From NCBI GenBank assembly GCA_016840165.1, contig JAEOSU010000080.1, forward strand, positions 62,001 through 126,000: a stretch of 64,000 nucleotides of DNA. The letters run 5' to 3'. This document shows positions 36,062 through 44,525 of this stretch, one piece after another. The translations under genes and the position numbers were made by a program. The notes under the pieces were generated by a model. The model was given only the letters and a program-made list of their open reading frames with translations, was not told where the DNA came from and ran no database searches. This DNA is from Promethearchaeota archaeon (GTDB lineage: Archaea; Asgardarchaeota; Lokiarchaeia; Sigyniarchaeales; SOKP01). Every line of letters begins with the position of its first letter. Positions within the stretch are counted from its first letter, which is position 1.

Positions 36062-37465
36062 ATGAGTGAGAAGATAGAATTAATTGGGATAAAAAACATA
36101 CCACTTATTAAAAAAGGAGATAACATTGCTGAAACTATCATGCAATCACTAAAAACTGGAAATTTAACTTTAAAAGAGGGAGACATCATCGTCATTGCTC
36201 AATCAATAGTATCAAAAAGCCGCGGGTATATCAAAAATTTAAAGGAAATTTCACCTAGTAGAGAAGCCTATCAAATCTATGAGAATATGGTTTCGAAGGC
36301 ACATAAGTTAAACATTCCAGAGAAGAGCCCAGAATTAATTCAAGCGATAATAGAGGAGTCAAAAGAGATTATTAAAAGTGAGCATGTAATAATCGTTGAG
36401 ACTAATCATGGCTTTATCTGTGCGAATGCAGGAATTGATAAATCAAATGTCAATGGGAACGATAACGTTACGTTATTACCAAAAGATTCAGATAAAGAAG
36501 CAGAAAAAATTAGGGTTTTACTTAAAAAGATGACCGAGAAAAACATTGCGATAATTATCTCAGATTCATTCGGCAGACCATTTAGAAGAGGTGCAGTTGG
36601 CGTAGCTATAGGAATTTCGGGAATAGAAGCTCTTTTGGATAAAAGAGGGAGTAAAGATTTATATGGAAAAACCTTACAGAGTACTATAATAGGACAAATA
36701 GATAATTTAACTTCAGCCGCTCAACTTATAATGGGGGAAGCAGATGAAGGCTTACCAGTTGTTATTATCCGAGGATATAAATATATATTTTCAGAAGCGG
36801 CTTCAATTAAAGAGATAATAAGAGAGAAAAGTGATGATCTTTTTCGAGTACCTAATGAAGAAAAAATAATGACAAAACACTTAAAATCTCGGAGGAGTTA
36901 TAAATTCGAATTTGAGATTGAGAAAATTACTAATAAAGAGATTGAGGAATGTATTGATATTGCTCGATATGCCCCCAGTGCGCATAATGGTCAATATTGG
37001 CGTTATATAATTCTGGAACAAGACTCTATACGAGACGATTTAATAGAAAAAATGAATAAAAAACTTAAAGCCGATTTAAAAAAAGATGGCAAATCAGATT
37101 TATTTATTTCGCAAAAAACTAGTAGTAGACGTGAGAAGTTTTTAAAGGCTCCAATACTAGTTTTACTATGCTTAGACACAGAAGAACTTGAAGAGTACAA
37201 TGATCCAGAAAGAGATGAACTTGAATATCTAATGGGGGTTCAAAGTATTAGTTCATCTGCTACTTATTTTTTATTAGCATTAGAAGCAAAAGGTTATGCT
37301 TCATGTTGGTATTGTGCTCCATTATTTGCTAAGGAAATCGTGAAAGAAGTATTGAATCTACCACAATCATACATTCCAATGGCATTTTTTACGGCTGGTA
37401 GAGCTAAAAAAGCTCCAACTGTGCCAAAAAGAAAAAATCTAAGAGAAATCATTTTCAAGATATAA
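36062..37465 (+). CDS. cofE: Coenzyme F420:L-glutamate ligase fused to a nitroreductase domain (CofE-FbiB type)
   Basis: This 467-residue protein has two parts. Residues 1-250 are CofE: LIGIKNIPLIKKGDNIAETI, VIAQSIVSKSRG, ETNHGFICANAGIDKSNV and ISDSFGRPFRRGAVGVAIG. CofE adds glutamate residues to F420-0 using GTP. Residues about 270-467 are a nitroreductase-fold FMN domain: SRRSYKFEFE, ARYAPSAHNGQYWRYII and LEAKGYASCWYCAP. The same fusion is FbiB of mycobacteria, in which the second domain reduces dehydro-F420-0. Most archaeal CofE proteins are single-domain. CofD follows after 23 bases, and the lipoyl operon precedes it by 30 bases. Confidence 0.92.
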   Translation: MSEKIELIGIKNIPLIKKGDNIAETIMQSLKTGNLTLKEGDIIVIAQSIVSKSRGYIKNLKEISPSREAYQIYENMVSKAHKLNIPEKSPELIQAIIEESKEIIKSEHVIIVETNHGFICANAGIDKSNVNGNDNVTLLPKDSDKEAEKIRVLLKKMTEKNIAIIISDSFGRPFRRGAVGVAIGISGIEALLDKRGSKDLYGKTLQSTIIGQIDNLTSAAQLIMGEADEGLPVVIIRGYKYIFSEAASIKEIIREKSDDLFRVPNEEKIMTKHLKSRRSYKFEFEIEKITNKEIEECIDIARYAPSAHNGQYWRYIILEQDSIRDDLIEKMNKKLKADLKKDGKSDLFISQKTSSRREKFLKAPILVLLCLDTEELEEYNDPERDELEYLMGVQSISSSATYFLLALEAKGYASCWYCAPLFAKEIVKEVLNLPQSYIPMAFFTAGRAKKAPTVPKRKNLREIIFKI

Positions 37466-37472
37466 TATAGAT

Positions 37473-37480
37473 AAGGTGAT
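37473..37480 (+). promoter_or_regulatory. Strong ribosome-binding site of cofD
   Basis: AAGGTGAT, a near-complete match to the archaeal Shine-Dalgarno sequence, lies eight bases before the ATG at 37489. Confidence 0.65.
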
Positions 37481-37488
37481 TTGAGAAA

Positions 37489-38412
37489 ATGAAATGCATT
37501 GTGCTTCTTGCAGGTGGTGTAGGTGCAGCAAAATTTATTGAAGGGTTAGTTAATATTGTTGATCCCACTCAATTAAAAATTATCATTAATACCGGTGACG
37601 ATTTGGAATTATTTGGTTTAAAAATATGCCCAGATATCGATATTATTACTTATACATTGGCAGAATTGGTTGATAAGAATAAAGGATGGGGTTATCAAGA
37701 GGAAACTTTCAATTGCTTAGAAATACTTAAACAGTATTATGATCAAGGTTGGTTTAACGCTGGTGATAAAGATTTAGCAACCCATATTTATAGAACTGAT
37801 TTATTTAGACAAGGATATAATAAAACAGAAATTACCTCAAAAATAGCTGAAAAACTAAAATTAAAAGCCCATCTTATTCCAATGTGCAACGAAGAAGTAC
37901 AAACATTTATCGAAACGGAAATGGGAGTTATGCATTTTGAAGAATACTACATTAAGTATCAATGTAAACCTAAAGTGAAGAGTATTGAATATCGGGGGAT
38001 TAAAAATGCAACAATTTCTGAAAAGATACCTCTATATCTTGAAAAGGCAGAAAAAATAATAATCTGTCCTTCAAATCCAATTGTGTCCATTGGGACGATT
38101 TTACATATTCCAGGAATGAAAAATATACTAAAAAGTGCTAAAAAGAAAATCTTTGCGATTAGCCCTATTATTCAAGGTGCGACTATAAAGGGTCCTGCGG
38201 ATAAACTTATGGCTAGTTTAGATTTAGAAGTCTCTTGCGTTGGTGTTGCCAAATATTACCAAGAATTTTTAGGAAATTTTATTATTGATTTAAAAGATTG
38301 TGAACAAAAAGAGCAAATTGAAGAATTAGGGATTAAAGCATATTGTTTTGATACAATTATGGATTCTTTAGCTAAAAAGAAAAAATTAGCACAATTTTTA
38401 ATTGACTTATAA
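37489..38412 (+). CDS. cofD: 2-phospho-L-lactate transferase CofD/FbiA
   Basis: This 307-residue protein transfers a phospholactyl (or phosphoenolpyruvyl) group to the deazaflavin Fo during F420 synthesis. It opens with LLAGGVGAAKFIEGL, the CofD phosphate-binding loop, followed by INTGDDLELFGLKICPDIDI, GWFNAGDKDLATHIYR and ICPSNPIVSIGTIL, all hallmarks of CofD. The length is normal for the family. With the CofE fusion upstream the window supplies the last two steps of F420 assembly; the Fo synthase genes are elsewhere. Confidence 0.95.
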   Translation: MKCIVLLAGGVGAAKFIEGLVNIVDPTQLKIIINTGDDLELFGLKICPDIDIITYTLAELVDKNKGWGYQEETFNCLEILKQYYDQGWFNAGDKDLATHIYRTDLFRQGYNKTEITSKIAEKLKLKAHLIPMCNEEVQTFIETEMGVMHFEEYYIKYQCKPKVKSIEYRGIKNATISEKIPLYLEKAEKIIICPSNPIVSIGTILHIPGMKNILKSAKKKIFAISPIIQGATIKGPADKLMASLDLEVSCVGVAKYYQEFLGNFIIDLKDCEQKEQIEELGIKAYCFDTIMDSLAKKKKLAQFLIDL

Positions 38413-38429
38413 GTAATTTTTAAAATTTA

Positions 38430-39860
38430 TTATGCTTCTGTAACTTCTTCGATGGTTGGTGGCTCACTTACTTCTTTCTTTACATAATCTCCTACCGAAG
38501 CTAAAATTTCTTTGATCCTACCTTCTTGTTGTAATTTAATAATGAGATTTCTGTGCTTTATATAAGAAATAATTTTTGCAATAACGGGAAAGATTAGTAT
38601 TATAGGAAGTAATAGAATAATTATTACTTCTGGAGAGAACATAACAACACTTTCTACGATGGCCGGTGGCATAGCAAAAACTGACTCTAAAAACCACTTT
38701 GGATGGATAATAATAAAACTAATAATTACTAATAAAACAACCCGAAAGAGAAAATTCAATAACGTTGAAAGGGCTAAACTCTGTTGTTTTGGAGCGGAAG
38801 TTTTTGCCGTTAGAGTGTCTTGAGCCTCAGGATCTTCCCGAAATAATCTATCTATGTATCTTCCGAGTCTCCTCGTTTTAGAAGCTGCCGTCACTAATTT
38901 CTTTTCTTCCTCTTCAAGTTTTTTCCTTTCAATCATCTCTTTCACATAAGAAAAAGATTCTCCAGTTTTGGAAAAAAACTTACTAATTGTAGGTTTCTCT
39001 TCAATTTTTAGTTCTTCTCTCCTCTTCTTTGCTTCTTCCTTTATTTTCTCCACATTTGCATTTACATAGTGCGATTCACTTCTTAATATATCTAATTGAG
39101 CTTCTAATCGAACACTTCTTTGAAGTGATGGTTTAGTGACTGTATCAGTATAATTAATTTGAAATGCTATTTCTAAATAAATATAGGCGACGATAGCAAG
39201 GGAAATCGTGGGGCTAGATAAAAATATGAAGATATTATCGATGGGGATTTGACTTAATGATGGATCTAATGGATTTGGAAGATCTTCTAAATATTCTACT
39301 TGGATATATAATAAGTCTAACATATCTTTTAATCCATTAAGAATGAGAGGCAAAATTAGCATTGTCACTAAGGCACCAACAGCAATTAAATCATGTTTGG
39401 GATTAGTTTTTATAAATGAGCGTATGAGAAAGAAAATTGAAACAATGAATAATAAAACAAATGCTATTAAGTATAAATCTCCTAAAAATATAAAAAACTC
39501 GTCAATTATAAGCGTTGGTATCTCATTTAATTCGGGAGGATTCCCGGATGGAAAATTAAACCATAAACCTACGAAATTTTTAAAAAAAACCATAATAAAA
39601 TTCTGCATAAACTCATATCGGACATTAAAAAACATAAATGAGGAGATTAAGGCACTTCCGAATGCAACAATCAGAGCTAATCCAAAAATTAAATAGCTAA
39701 TTATGTTACTAACGCTAGTAATAAAAGCAGATAATGCTAACTCTCCACTTTCAGTAAATAATACTTCATCAAAGTGAAAGATGTTAAGGAAAATAGATAT
39801 AATCAATATAAAAATGAAGATATTGATGATTTTTAAGATTAATAAATAATATCTTGTCAT
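38430..39860 (-). CDS. Unknown membrane protein of the MoxR-DUF58 cluster
   Basis: This 476-residue protein has hydrophobic segments at about residues 6-26, 45-76, 130-150, 158-175, 211-232, 355-375 and 392-425, and a charged coiled-coil stretch at about 240-300 (RLEAQLDILRSES, EEAKKRREELKIEE). I cannot name a family. It is the last gene of the minus-strand MoxR cluster; its start is three bases after the stop of the DUF58 gene, so it is surely co-transcribed. A helper or anchor for the extracytoplasmic machinery of the cluster is plausible. Confidence 0.65.
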   Translation of the reverse strand: MTRYYLLILKIINIFIFILIISIFLNIFHFDEVLFTESGELALSAFITSVSNIISYLIFGLALIVAFGSALISSFMFFNVRYEFMQNFIMVFFKNFVGLWFNFPSGNPPELNEIPTLIIDEFFIFLGDLYLIAFVLLFIVSIFFLIRSFIKTNPKHDLIAVGALVTMLILPLILNGLKDMLDLLYIQVEYLEDLPNPLDPSLSQIPIDNIFIFLSSPTISLAIVAYIYLEIAFQINYTDTVTKPSLQRSVRLEAQLDILRSESHYVNANVEKIKEEAKKRREELKIEEKPTISKFFSKTGESFSYVKEMIERKKLEEEEKKLVTAASKTRRLGRYIDRLFREDPEAQDTLTAKTSAPKQQSLALSTLLNFLFRVVLLVIISFIIIHPKWFLESVFAMPPAIVESVVMFSPEVIIILLLPIILIFPVIAKIISYIKHRNLIIKLQQEGRIKEILASVGDYVKKEVSEPPTIEEVTEA

Positions 39861-39862
39861 TT

Positions 39863-41191
39863 TTAATACGCCTTCCCCTTTTTCTTTGCTTCCATATATG
39901 TACTTAAGATCTGATTCATAATATCATCCGGACCAACAGTGATTATATTGACACCTAAATTACGTACTTCTTGCTTAATTTTTAAGATTTGTTCCATCAT
40001 TTCTTCTGAGATTGCTTCTGCTAAAGCTTTATCTGTTGCTGACAAATCCACCTCATGAATTTCAAACCAAGGACTAAACGGATTGATTAATATAATGGTA
40101 TGATTCATAGGAACTAACTTTCTTATTGCTTTTCCGATTTCTTTTACTGATCCTTCCAAATCAGATATGATAAAGACTAAGCTTCGTTTTTGATATCGTC
40201 GATTTAAAAAATCCATTGCTTCTACCATTCTATTTTTTCCCTGAGGTTTAATTTTTGCCACAAAATCTAATACTTGATAAAAGTGATCTTCACCACTACC
40301 AGGTTTTAAAAATTGAAAATTTTTCTTATCGGAAAAAGTAAAAACACCAACTTTGTCTCTTCTCGTTAATGCTACTTTTGTTAAAAGCATGCACGCTCTT
40401 ATTGCATATTCAAACTTGGTGTTTTCTATTGATCCTCCTGCCATTGAGTTTGAGGAATCAATTACAATCATTACTGAAACGTCTCTTTCCGTTTCGTACT
40501 CTTTGACAATCAAACTACGAGTCCTTGCACTTGCTTTCCAATCAATTAGTCTGAACTGATCACCAAATACATATTTTCTCATTCCATAAAATTCTGAGCC
40601 TAAACCTTTTTGTTTCGAACGTTGTAGGCCATAGTTTAATGAGAGGGATCGTTTTGAGCCCAAAATTTCGATTCTTTTTATATCTTCATAAGGCGGATAT
40701 ACCAAGATATCAGATACGCTATTGGGTACAATTCGCTCAACTGAATTGAATCCTAACCGGTCTTTTATGGTGATAGAGAGAGGTCCTAGTGGATATTCAC
40801 CCCTTACTTTTGGTTCGAGAACATAAGAAAACTTGATTAAACCTTTAGGCTTTAAACGAGTCGAAATATAGTTTTCACCTAACACTAATCGAAATAGTTC
40901 GGGATTATAATAATCTCGAATTTCTAAAAAATCAAAACTATTTTTGCCCGTATTCTCGATAATGACTTTAACATGTACAAAATCATCTTTAAATACTTTT
41001 TCCTTTTCTAGTTCTCTATGTACTTTCAACTCCTCAACATTCATTTGCCAATAAAATAATGGCAAGCTAATAATTGTGCTGAATAGTAAAAGAATAGCAA
41101 AATAGATCAGAAAGTAATTTACAAATGCAAATCCTGCAGTTAGAAAAAAAACTGCAAATATAATTAAAATTCTTCCTTTTCCTCCTAACAT
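39863..41191 (-). CDS. DUF58 protein with von Willebrand A-like domain
   Basis: This 442-residue protein has two N-terminal membrane helices (about 9-40), a beta domain, the DUF58 core GMRKYVFGDQFRLIDWKASARTRSLIVKEYE and a vWA-like domain that begins VMIVIDSSNSM, with a DxSxS metal-binding motif. DUF58 proteins are nearly always encoded beside a MoxR AAA+ ATPase, which is thought to act as a chaperone that matures or activates them. Here MoxR lies 82 bases upstream on the same strand. Confidence 0.9.
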   Translation of the reverse strand: MLGGKGRILIIFAVFFLTAGFAFVNYFLIYFAILLLFSTIISLPLFYWQMNVEELKVHRELEKEKVFKDDFVHVKVIIENTGKNSFDFLEIRDYYNPELFRLVLGENYISTRLKPKGLIKFSYVLEPKVRGEYPLGPLSITIKDRLGFNSVERIVPNSVSDILVYPPYEDIKRIEILGSKRSLSLNYGLQRSKQKGLGSEFYGMRKYVFGDQFRLIDWKASARTRSLIVKEYETERDVSVMIVIDSSNSMAGGSIENTKFEYAIRACMLLTKVALTRRDKVGVFTFSDKKNFQFLKPGSGEDHFYQVLDFVAKIKPQGKNRMVEAMDFLNRRYQKRSLVFIISDLEGSVKEIGKAIRKLVPMNHTIILINPFSPWFEIHEVDLSATDKALAEAISEEMMEQILKIKQEVRNLGVNIITVGPDDIMNQILSTYMEAKKKGKAY

Positions 41192-41273
41192 ATTATTCTA
41201 CCATTCTTTATTTTTTAGACCTTTTTATTAACATTATGTTTTTTATTACTTCAGAAAAGCTATTTGATATTCC

Positions 41274-42254
41274 TTAAATTGGGACAGGTATTTCCTCAAT
41301 GATTCCTTTTATAACGGCTTTAACATCGAGACCTTCTAACTCTGCTTCTGGTTTTAATAAGATTCTGTGATTTAACGCGGGAATTGTCAATGCTCGCACA
41401 TCATCAGGTGTTACATAAACTCGACCTAAAATTGCTGCTCTTGCTTTGGAACATTTCATCAAAACTAATGAGGCTCTTGGTCCACAACCTAATGCGATTT
41501 GGGGGTGATTTCTCGTTTTTAAAATTATATCTCTAATGTATTTTAAAATTCTGTCATCTATATAGACCATATTCATTAGTTTTTGAGCTGCGAGTATTTC
41601 TTCTCCATTAGTTATTGCTTCTACACTTGGAGAATCTCCAGATATTTGTCTTCTCATAATATCCACTTCTTCATCTTGCTCAGGATAATCTAGCCAAAGC
41701 TTAAACAGAAATCGGTCCACTTGGGCCTCAGGCAAGGGATAAGTACCTTCCATCTCCACGGGATTTTCAGTTGCAATGACAATAAAAGGTTTCTCCAGCT
41801 CTAATGTCTGACCCTCAATAGTCACTTGCCTTTCTGCCATTGCCTCTAATAAAGCTGCCTGAGTTTTTGGAGCACTTCGATTAATTTCATCAGCAAGAAC
41901 AACATTTGCAAAAATTGGTCCCTTTTGAAGTACAAATGCTCCCTCGTTTTGATCAAAGATTTTTGTACCCGTAATGTCGGCAGGTAGTAGATCGGGTGTG
42001 AATTGAACTCTTCGAAACGAAATTCCTAATGTTTTTGCAAAGGTTTTTGCCATTACAGTTTTCCCCAATCCCGGTACTCCTTCCAATAAGACATGCCCAT
42101 TGACGAGGAGGGATATAAATAGTTGCTGTAATATCTCCCCATATCCTACAATAACTCTGGATACCTCACTGAGAACTTCTTGAGCTATCTCACGGATCGG
42201 GCTAACATCTAATGCTTCTCTTTCATAATATTTTGCTTTTTCTGGGCTTTCCAT
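41274..42254 (-). CDS. MoxR-family AAA+ ATPase
   Basis: This 326-residue protein has the Walker A GVPGLGKT near residue 62, Walker B LADEINRS near residue 120, LLEAMAERQVTIEG as sensor region, ATENPVEMEGTYPLPEAQVDRF and the C-terminal lid with GCGPRASL. All features match MoxR. The ATG at 42254 is preceded by GTGAT six bases away. MoxR ATPases remodel or insert metal into partner proteins with vWA domains; the DUF58 protein downstream is the likely client. Confidence 0.95.
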   Translation of the reverse strand: MESPEKAKYYEREALDVSPIREIAQEVLSEVSRVIVGYGEILQQLFISLLVNGHVLLEGVPGLGKTVMAKTFAKTLGISFRRVQFTPDLLPADITGTKIFDQNEGAFVLQKGPIFANVVLADEINRSAPKTQAALLEAMAERQVTIEGQTLELEKPFIVIATENPVEMEGTYPLPEAQVDRFLFKLWLDYPEQDEEVDIMRRQISGDSPSVEAITNGEEILAAQKLMNMVYIDDRILKYIRDIILKTRNHPQIALGCGPRASLVLMKCSKARAAILGRVYVTPDDVRALTIPALNHRILLKPEAELEGLDVKAVIKGIIEEIPVPI

Positions 42255-42287
42255 ATATATATCACTTCTTTTTTTATTATTATTTTT

Positions 42288-44024
42288 TTATAAATTATTT
42301 ACAACCCATTCCATTTCAAAGAATAGGTCTTCAAAATCTTGTTCATTTTTTACTTTACTTTTACCTTCCTTTATTGCAATTATTCTATCCATAAATTTGC
42401 TTATTCTTCTTGTCTTTAATTTTGTAATATTAGGTTCTTTTGCGATCTTCATATCAATTACATTTTTAGTAGTAATTTTTCTTTCTACTAATAGAGTGTT
42501 AAGTTTGCGTTCTAATCTCCGATATAATAAGACAAGTGCTTTACCATACTTACCTTTTTCTCGGTACCATTCAATTTTTTCAGCAAAAAAGGATGAGGTT
42601 CTGAACCTTTCTCTTTCCTCTTTTTTTTCTTGTTCTTTTGCTTTCTTTTTACGAGCTTTTTCATCTTTTTTAGGAAGGTATTTCCTTAAAGTATAGATTG
42701 CTATAATTGGATAAATCCAACTTGTAATTGGATTCGTGGAAAGATGCACTATGTACTGTAAAATAACCCCAAAAATACCCGCTGATGATAAATCACTGGA
42801 GTATTCAGGTCGTATATGAGCTTCATCAAAAGCGACCACCCAGTCATCCGTTTCGCCGAATGTAAGCCAATTGATAATATTAATAGCGAATTGGCGATTT
42901 TGGTATGAAGGATTATTGATCAACTCATTATTAAATAAGCTAGCATCGGCCGAAATAAAGACTCGTCCATTTCCTAGATCTTTTCCCATAAACATTGCAT
43001 GAGAATATCCCGCTAAAGGCCATCGATCTGGAATACCGGGTAAAAGAGCGGTCATTATACTCAGATCAAGATAATCATATTCTTCATCATACTTTTTATC
43101 ACCATTCTTATCTACAAATGAATAATCAGAAGAATAACCAACCACATCCCATCCAGGTGGTATTGAAGTAAAGGGTTCTCCTAGCGCACTCGATGCTTGA
43201 GAGAGAAGTATTTCTGAGATACCATTAGTTGTTGGATGGCTTGTGAATGATCGAATCACCGGAAAATCTGGTCTTGTATCGTAGGATTGGTTATCTCTCA
43301 AAATTCCATCAGGAAAGATCGCTACGGGAACTGATCCTTGAATATCGGGATCCATAGCACTTGCAATAAAAATTTCCCAAAGTAAGGTACTAGTGCTTCC
43401 ATGATCATGACAAATAAGTAATGAGTTTCGAGAGTCATTTTTAAAAAAATTAATGAAGTAGGGTATTTCAAATATTGGATTATAAAATTGATTGGGGCCT
43501 AGTAATACTAATAAAACAGATTTATTCAAACGCTCTGTGGCGCTTAAACTTGATTGAATTGACATTATATCGTATCCTTGTTGTTCTACAGTATTTCGAA
43601 AATCCGAAGCACCATTCCAATCTTCATTATATATTGAAAAATTCTGAGTATTTTTCCCTTGATCAAATATTGGACCAAAAAGTGGTATAAATACAAATAT
43701 GAATATAGTTATGAAAAGGGCTTGCTTATAAATGGATCCGGATTTAACTTTCTTCCGAGATTGTATTTCACGGGTTTTCTGTAAGTTCACATTACGAATA
43801 TAGATGAACATTCCAATTCCTAGGAATAATGCACCTATATAGCATACTAACGGAAGATAACTTATGTAAATTGGTAGACTTCCCGTTGGGTTACTCCTCT
43901 GATAATCTTCAATGAAATTAGTGAGAAAAATACCATATATGATTAAAAATATGGTTAAAAATCCTAATATTAATCCCATTGAAACATGAACATTTTTTCC
44001 TGTTGTTTTTCCACTAACTGCCAT
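42288..44024 (-). CDS. DUF4350-like membrane protein of the MoxR cluster
   Basis: This 578-residue protein has two N-terminal membrane helices (about 15-38 and 52-75), a third near 105-122, an extracytoplasmic alpha/beta domain (about 130-425) with a class I amidotransferase-like order (VLLVLLGPNQFYNP, SLLICHDHGS), a helix near 445-465 and a basic coiled cytoplasmic tail. DNGDK-type acidic repeats (DKNGDKKYDEEYD) may bind calcium. WVVAFDEAHIRPEYSS is close to the late DUF4350 motif. DUF4350 proteins accompany MoxR and DUF58 genes in many prokaryotes; their function is unknown. Confidence 0.75.
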   Translation of the reverse strand: MAVSGKTTGKNVHVSMGLILGFLTIFLIIYGIFLTNFIEDYQRSNPTGSLPIYISYLPLVCYIGALFLGIGMFIYIRNVNLQKTREIQSRKKVKSGSIYKQALFITIFIFVFIPLFGPIFDQGKNTQNFSIYNEDWNGASDFRNTVEQQGYDIMSIQSSLSATERLNKSVLLVLLGPNQFYNPIFEIPYFINFFKNDSRNSLLICHDHGSTSTLLWEIFIASAMDPDIQGSVPVAIFPDGILRDNQSYDTRPDFPVIRSFTSHPTTNGISEILLSQASSALGEPFTSIPPGWDVVGYSSDYSFVDKNGDKKYDEEYDYLDLSIMTALLPGIPDRWPLAGYSHAMFMGKDLGNGRVFISADASLFNNELINNPSYQNRQFAINIINWLTFGETDDWVVAFDEAHIRPEYSSDLSSAGIFGVILQYIVHLSTNPITSWIYPIIAIYTLRKYLPKKDEKARKKKAKEQEKKEERERFRTSSFFAEKIEWYREKGKYGKALVLLYRRLERKLNTLLVERKITTKNVIDMKIAKEPNITKLKTRRISKFMDRIIAIKEGKSKVKNEQDFEDLFFEMEWVVNNL

Positions 44025-44077
44025 TGATTTTTCTTTCTCGTAATTTTATATTCGAAAGTGGTTATGGTTAATATTCC

Positions 44078-44458
44078 TTAAAAACTTACTGCTTGGAGCT
44101 TTTTACCCGTGATTTCAGAATATAAATTTCCGAACAGTTGAATAGTAAAATTTAATTCCTTATTAGTTGGTTCAACTCCTCCATATATGATATCCTCAAT
44201 TTTTTTAATAAAAGGATACACTGATTCAGGTTTTTGATTGAGTTCATTAACGCATGTTATAGCATATTCACGTATAGTTTGATGAGAGAGACGGGGTTTT
44301 TTATATTTTCTTCTTATTAAATCATTGTATACCAAGTATATGTAGGCAATAGCTTCTTTTGCTCGATTAGTTTTTACTAAAACTTTTATATTTTCGAAAC
44401 TCTGACTTACATCTAATTCTGGTTCTTCCACTTTCTTTTTTTTCTTTAGTTTTACCAT
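44078..44458 (-). CDS. Small DUF4129-like helical protein
   Basis: This 126-residue soluble protein begins with a lysine tract (KLKKKKKVEE) and is otherwise helical. Its body is a paralogue of the cytoplasmic tail of the next gene upstream (44526-46094): both have an A/ESIxYxxxxxY stretch, a TIREYAI/TIRDFAI segment, YPFIKKIE/YPFIQKIE and IIYG/IIYA. This resembles the short C-terminal helical module of DUF4129 proteins, which is common in MoxR-DUF58-transglutaminase clusters. It may be a free copy of that module. Confidence 0.65.
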   Translation of the reverse strand: MVKLKKKKKVEEPELDVSQSFENIKVLVKTNRAKEAIAYIYLVYNDLIRRKYKKPRLSHQTIREYAITCVNELNQKPESVYPFIKKIEDIIYGGVEPTNKELNFTIQLFGNLYSEITGKKLQAVSF

Positions 44459-44525
44459 TGTTTTCCCTTTTTTGCTATTTTTTCAATATTTTAATTTATT
44501 ATTTATTATGTATTTTTATTTTTAT

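Noticed and set aside
38901..39150. Coiled-coil stretch in the unknown membrane protein as a sign of a signalling (HAMP/MCP) protein
   Set aside because: There is no HAMP or MCP signature. The charged stretch is too short and lies between membrane helices.
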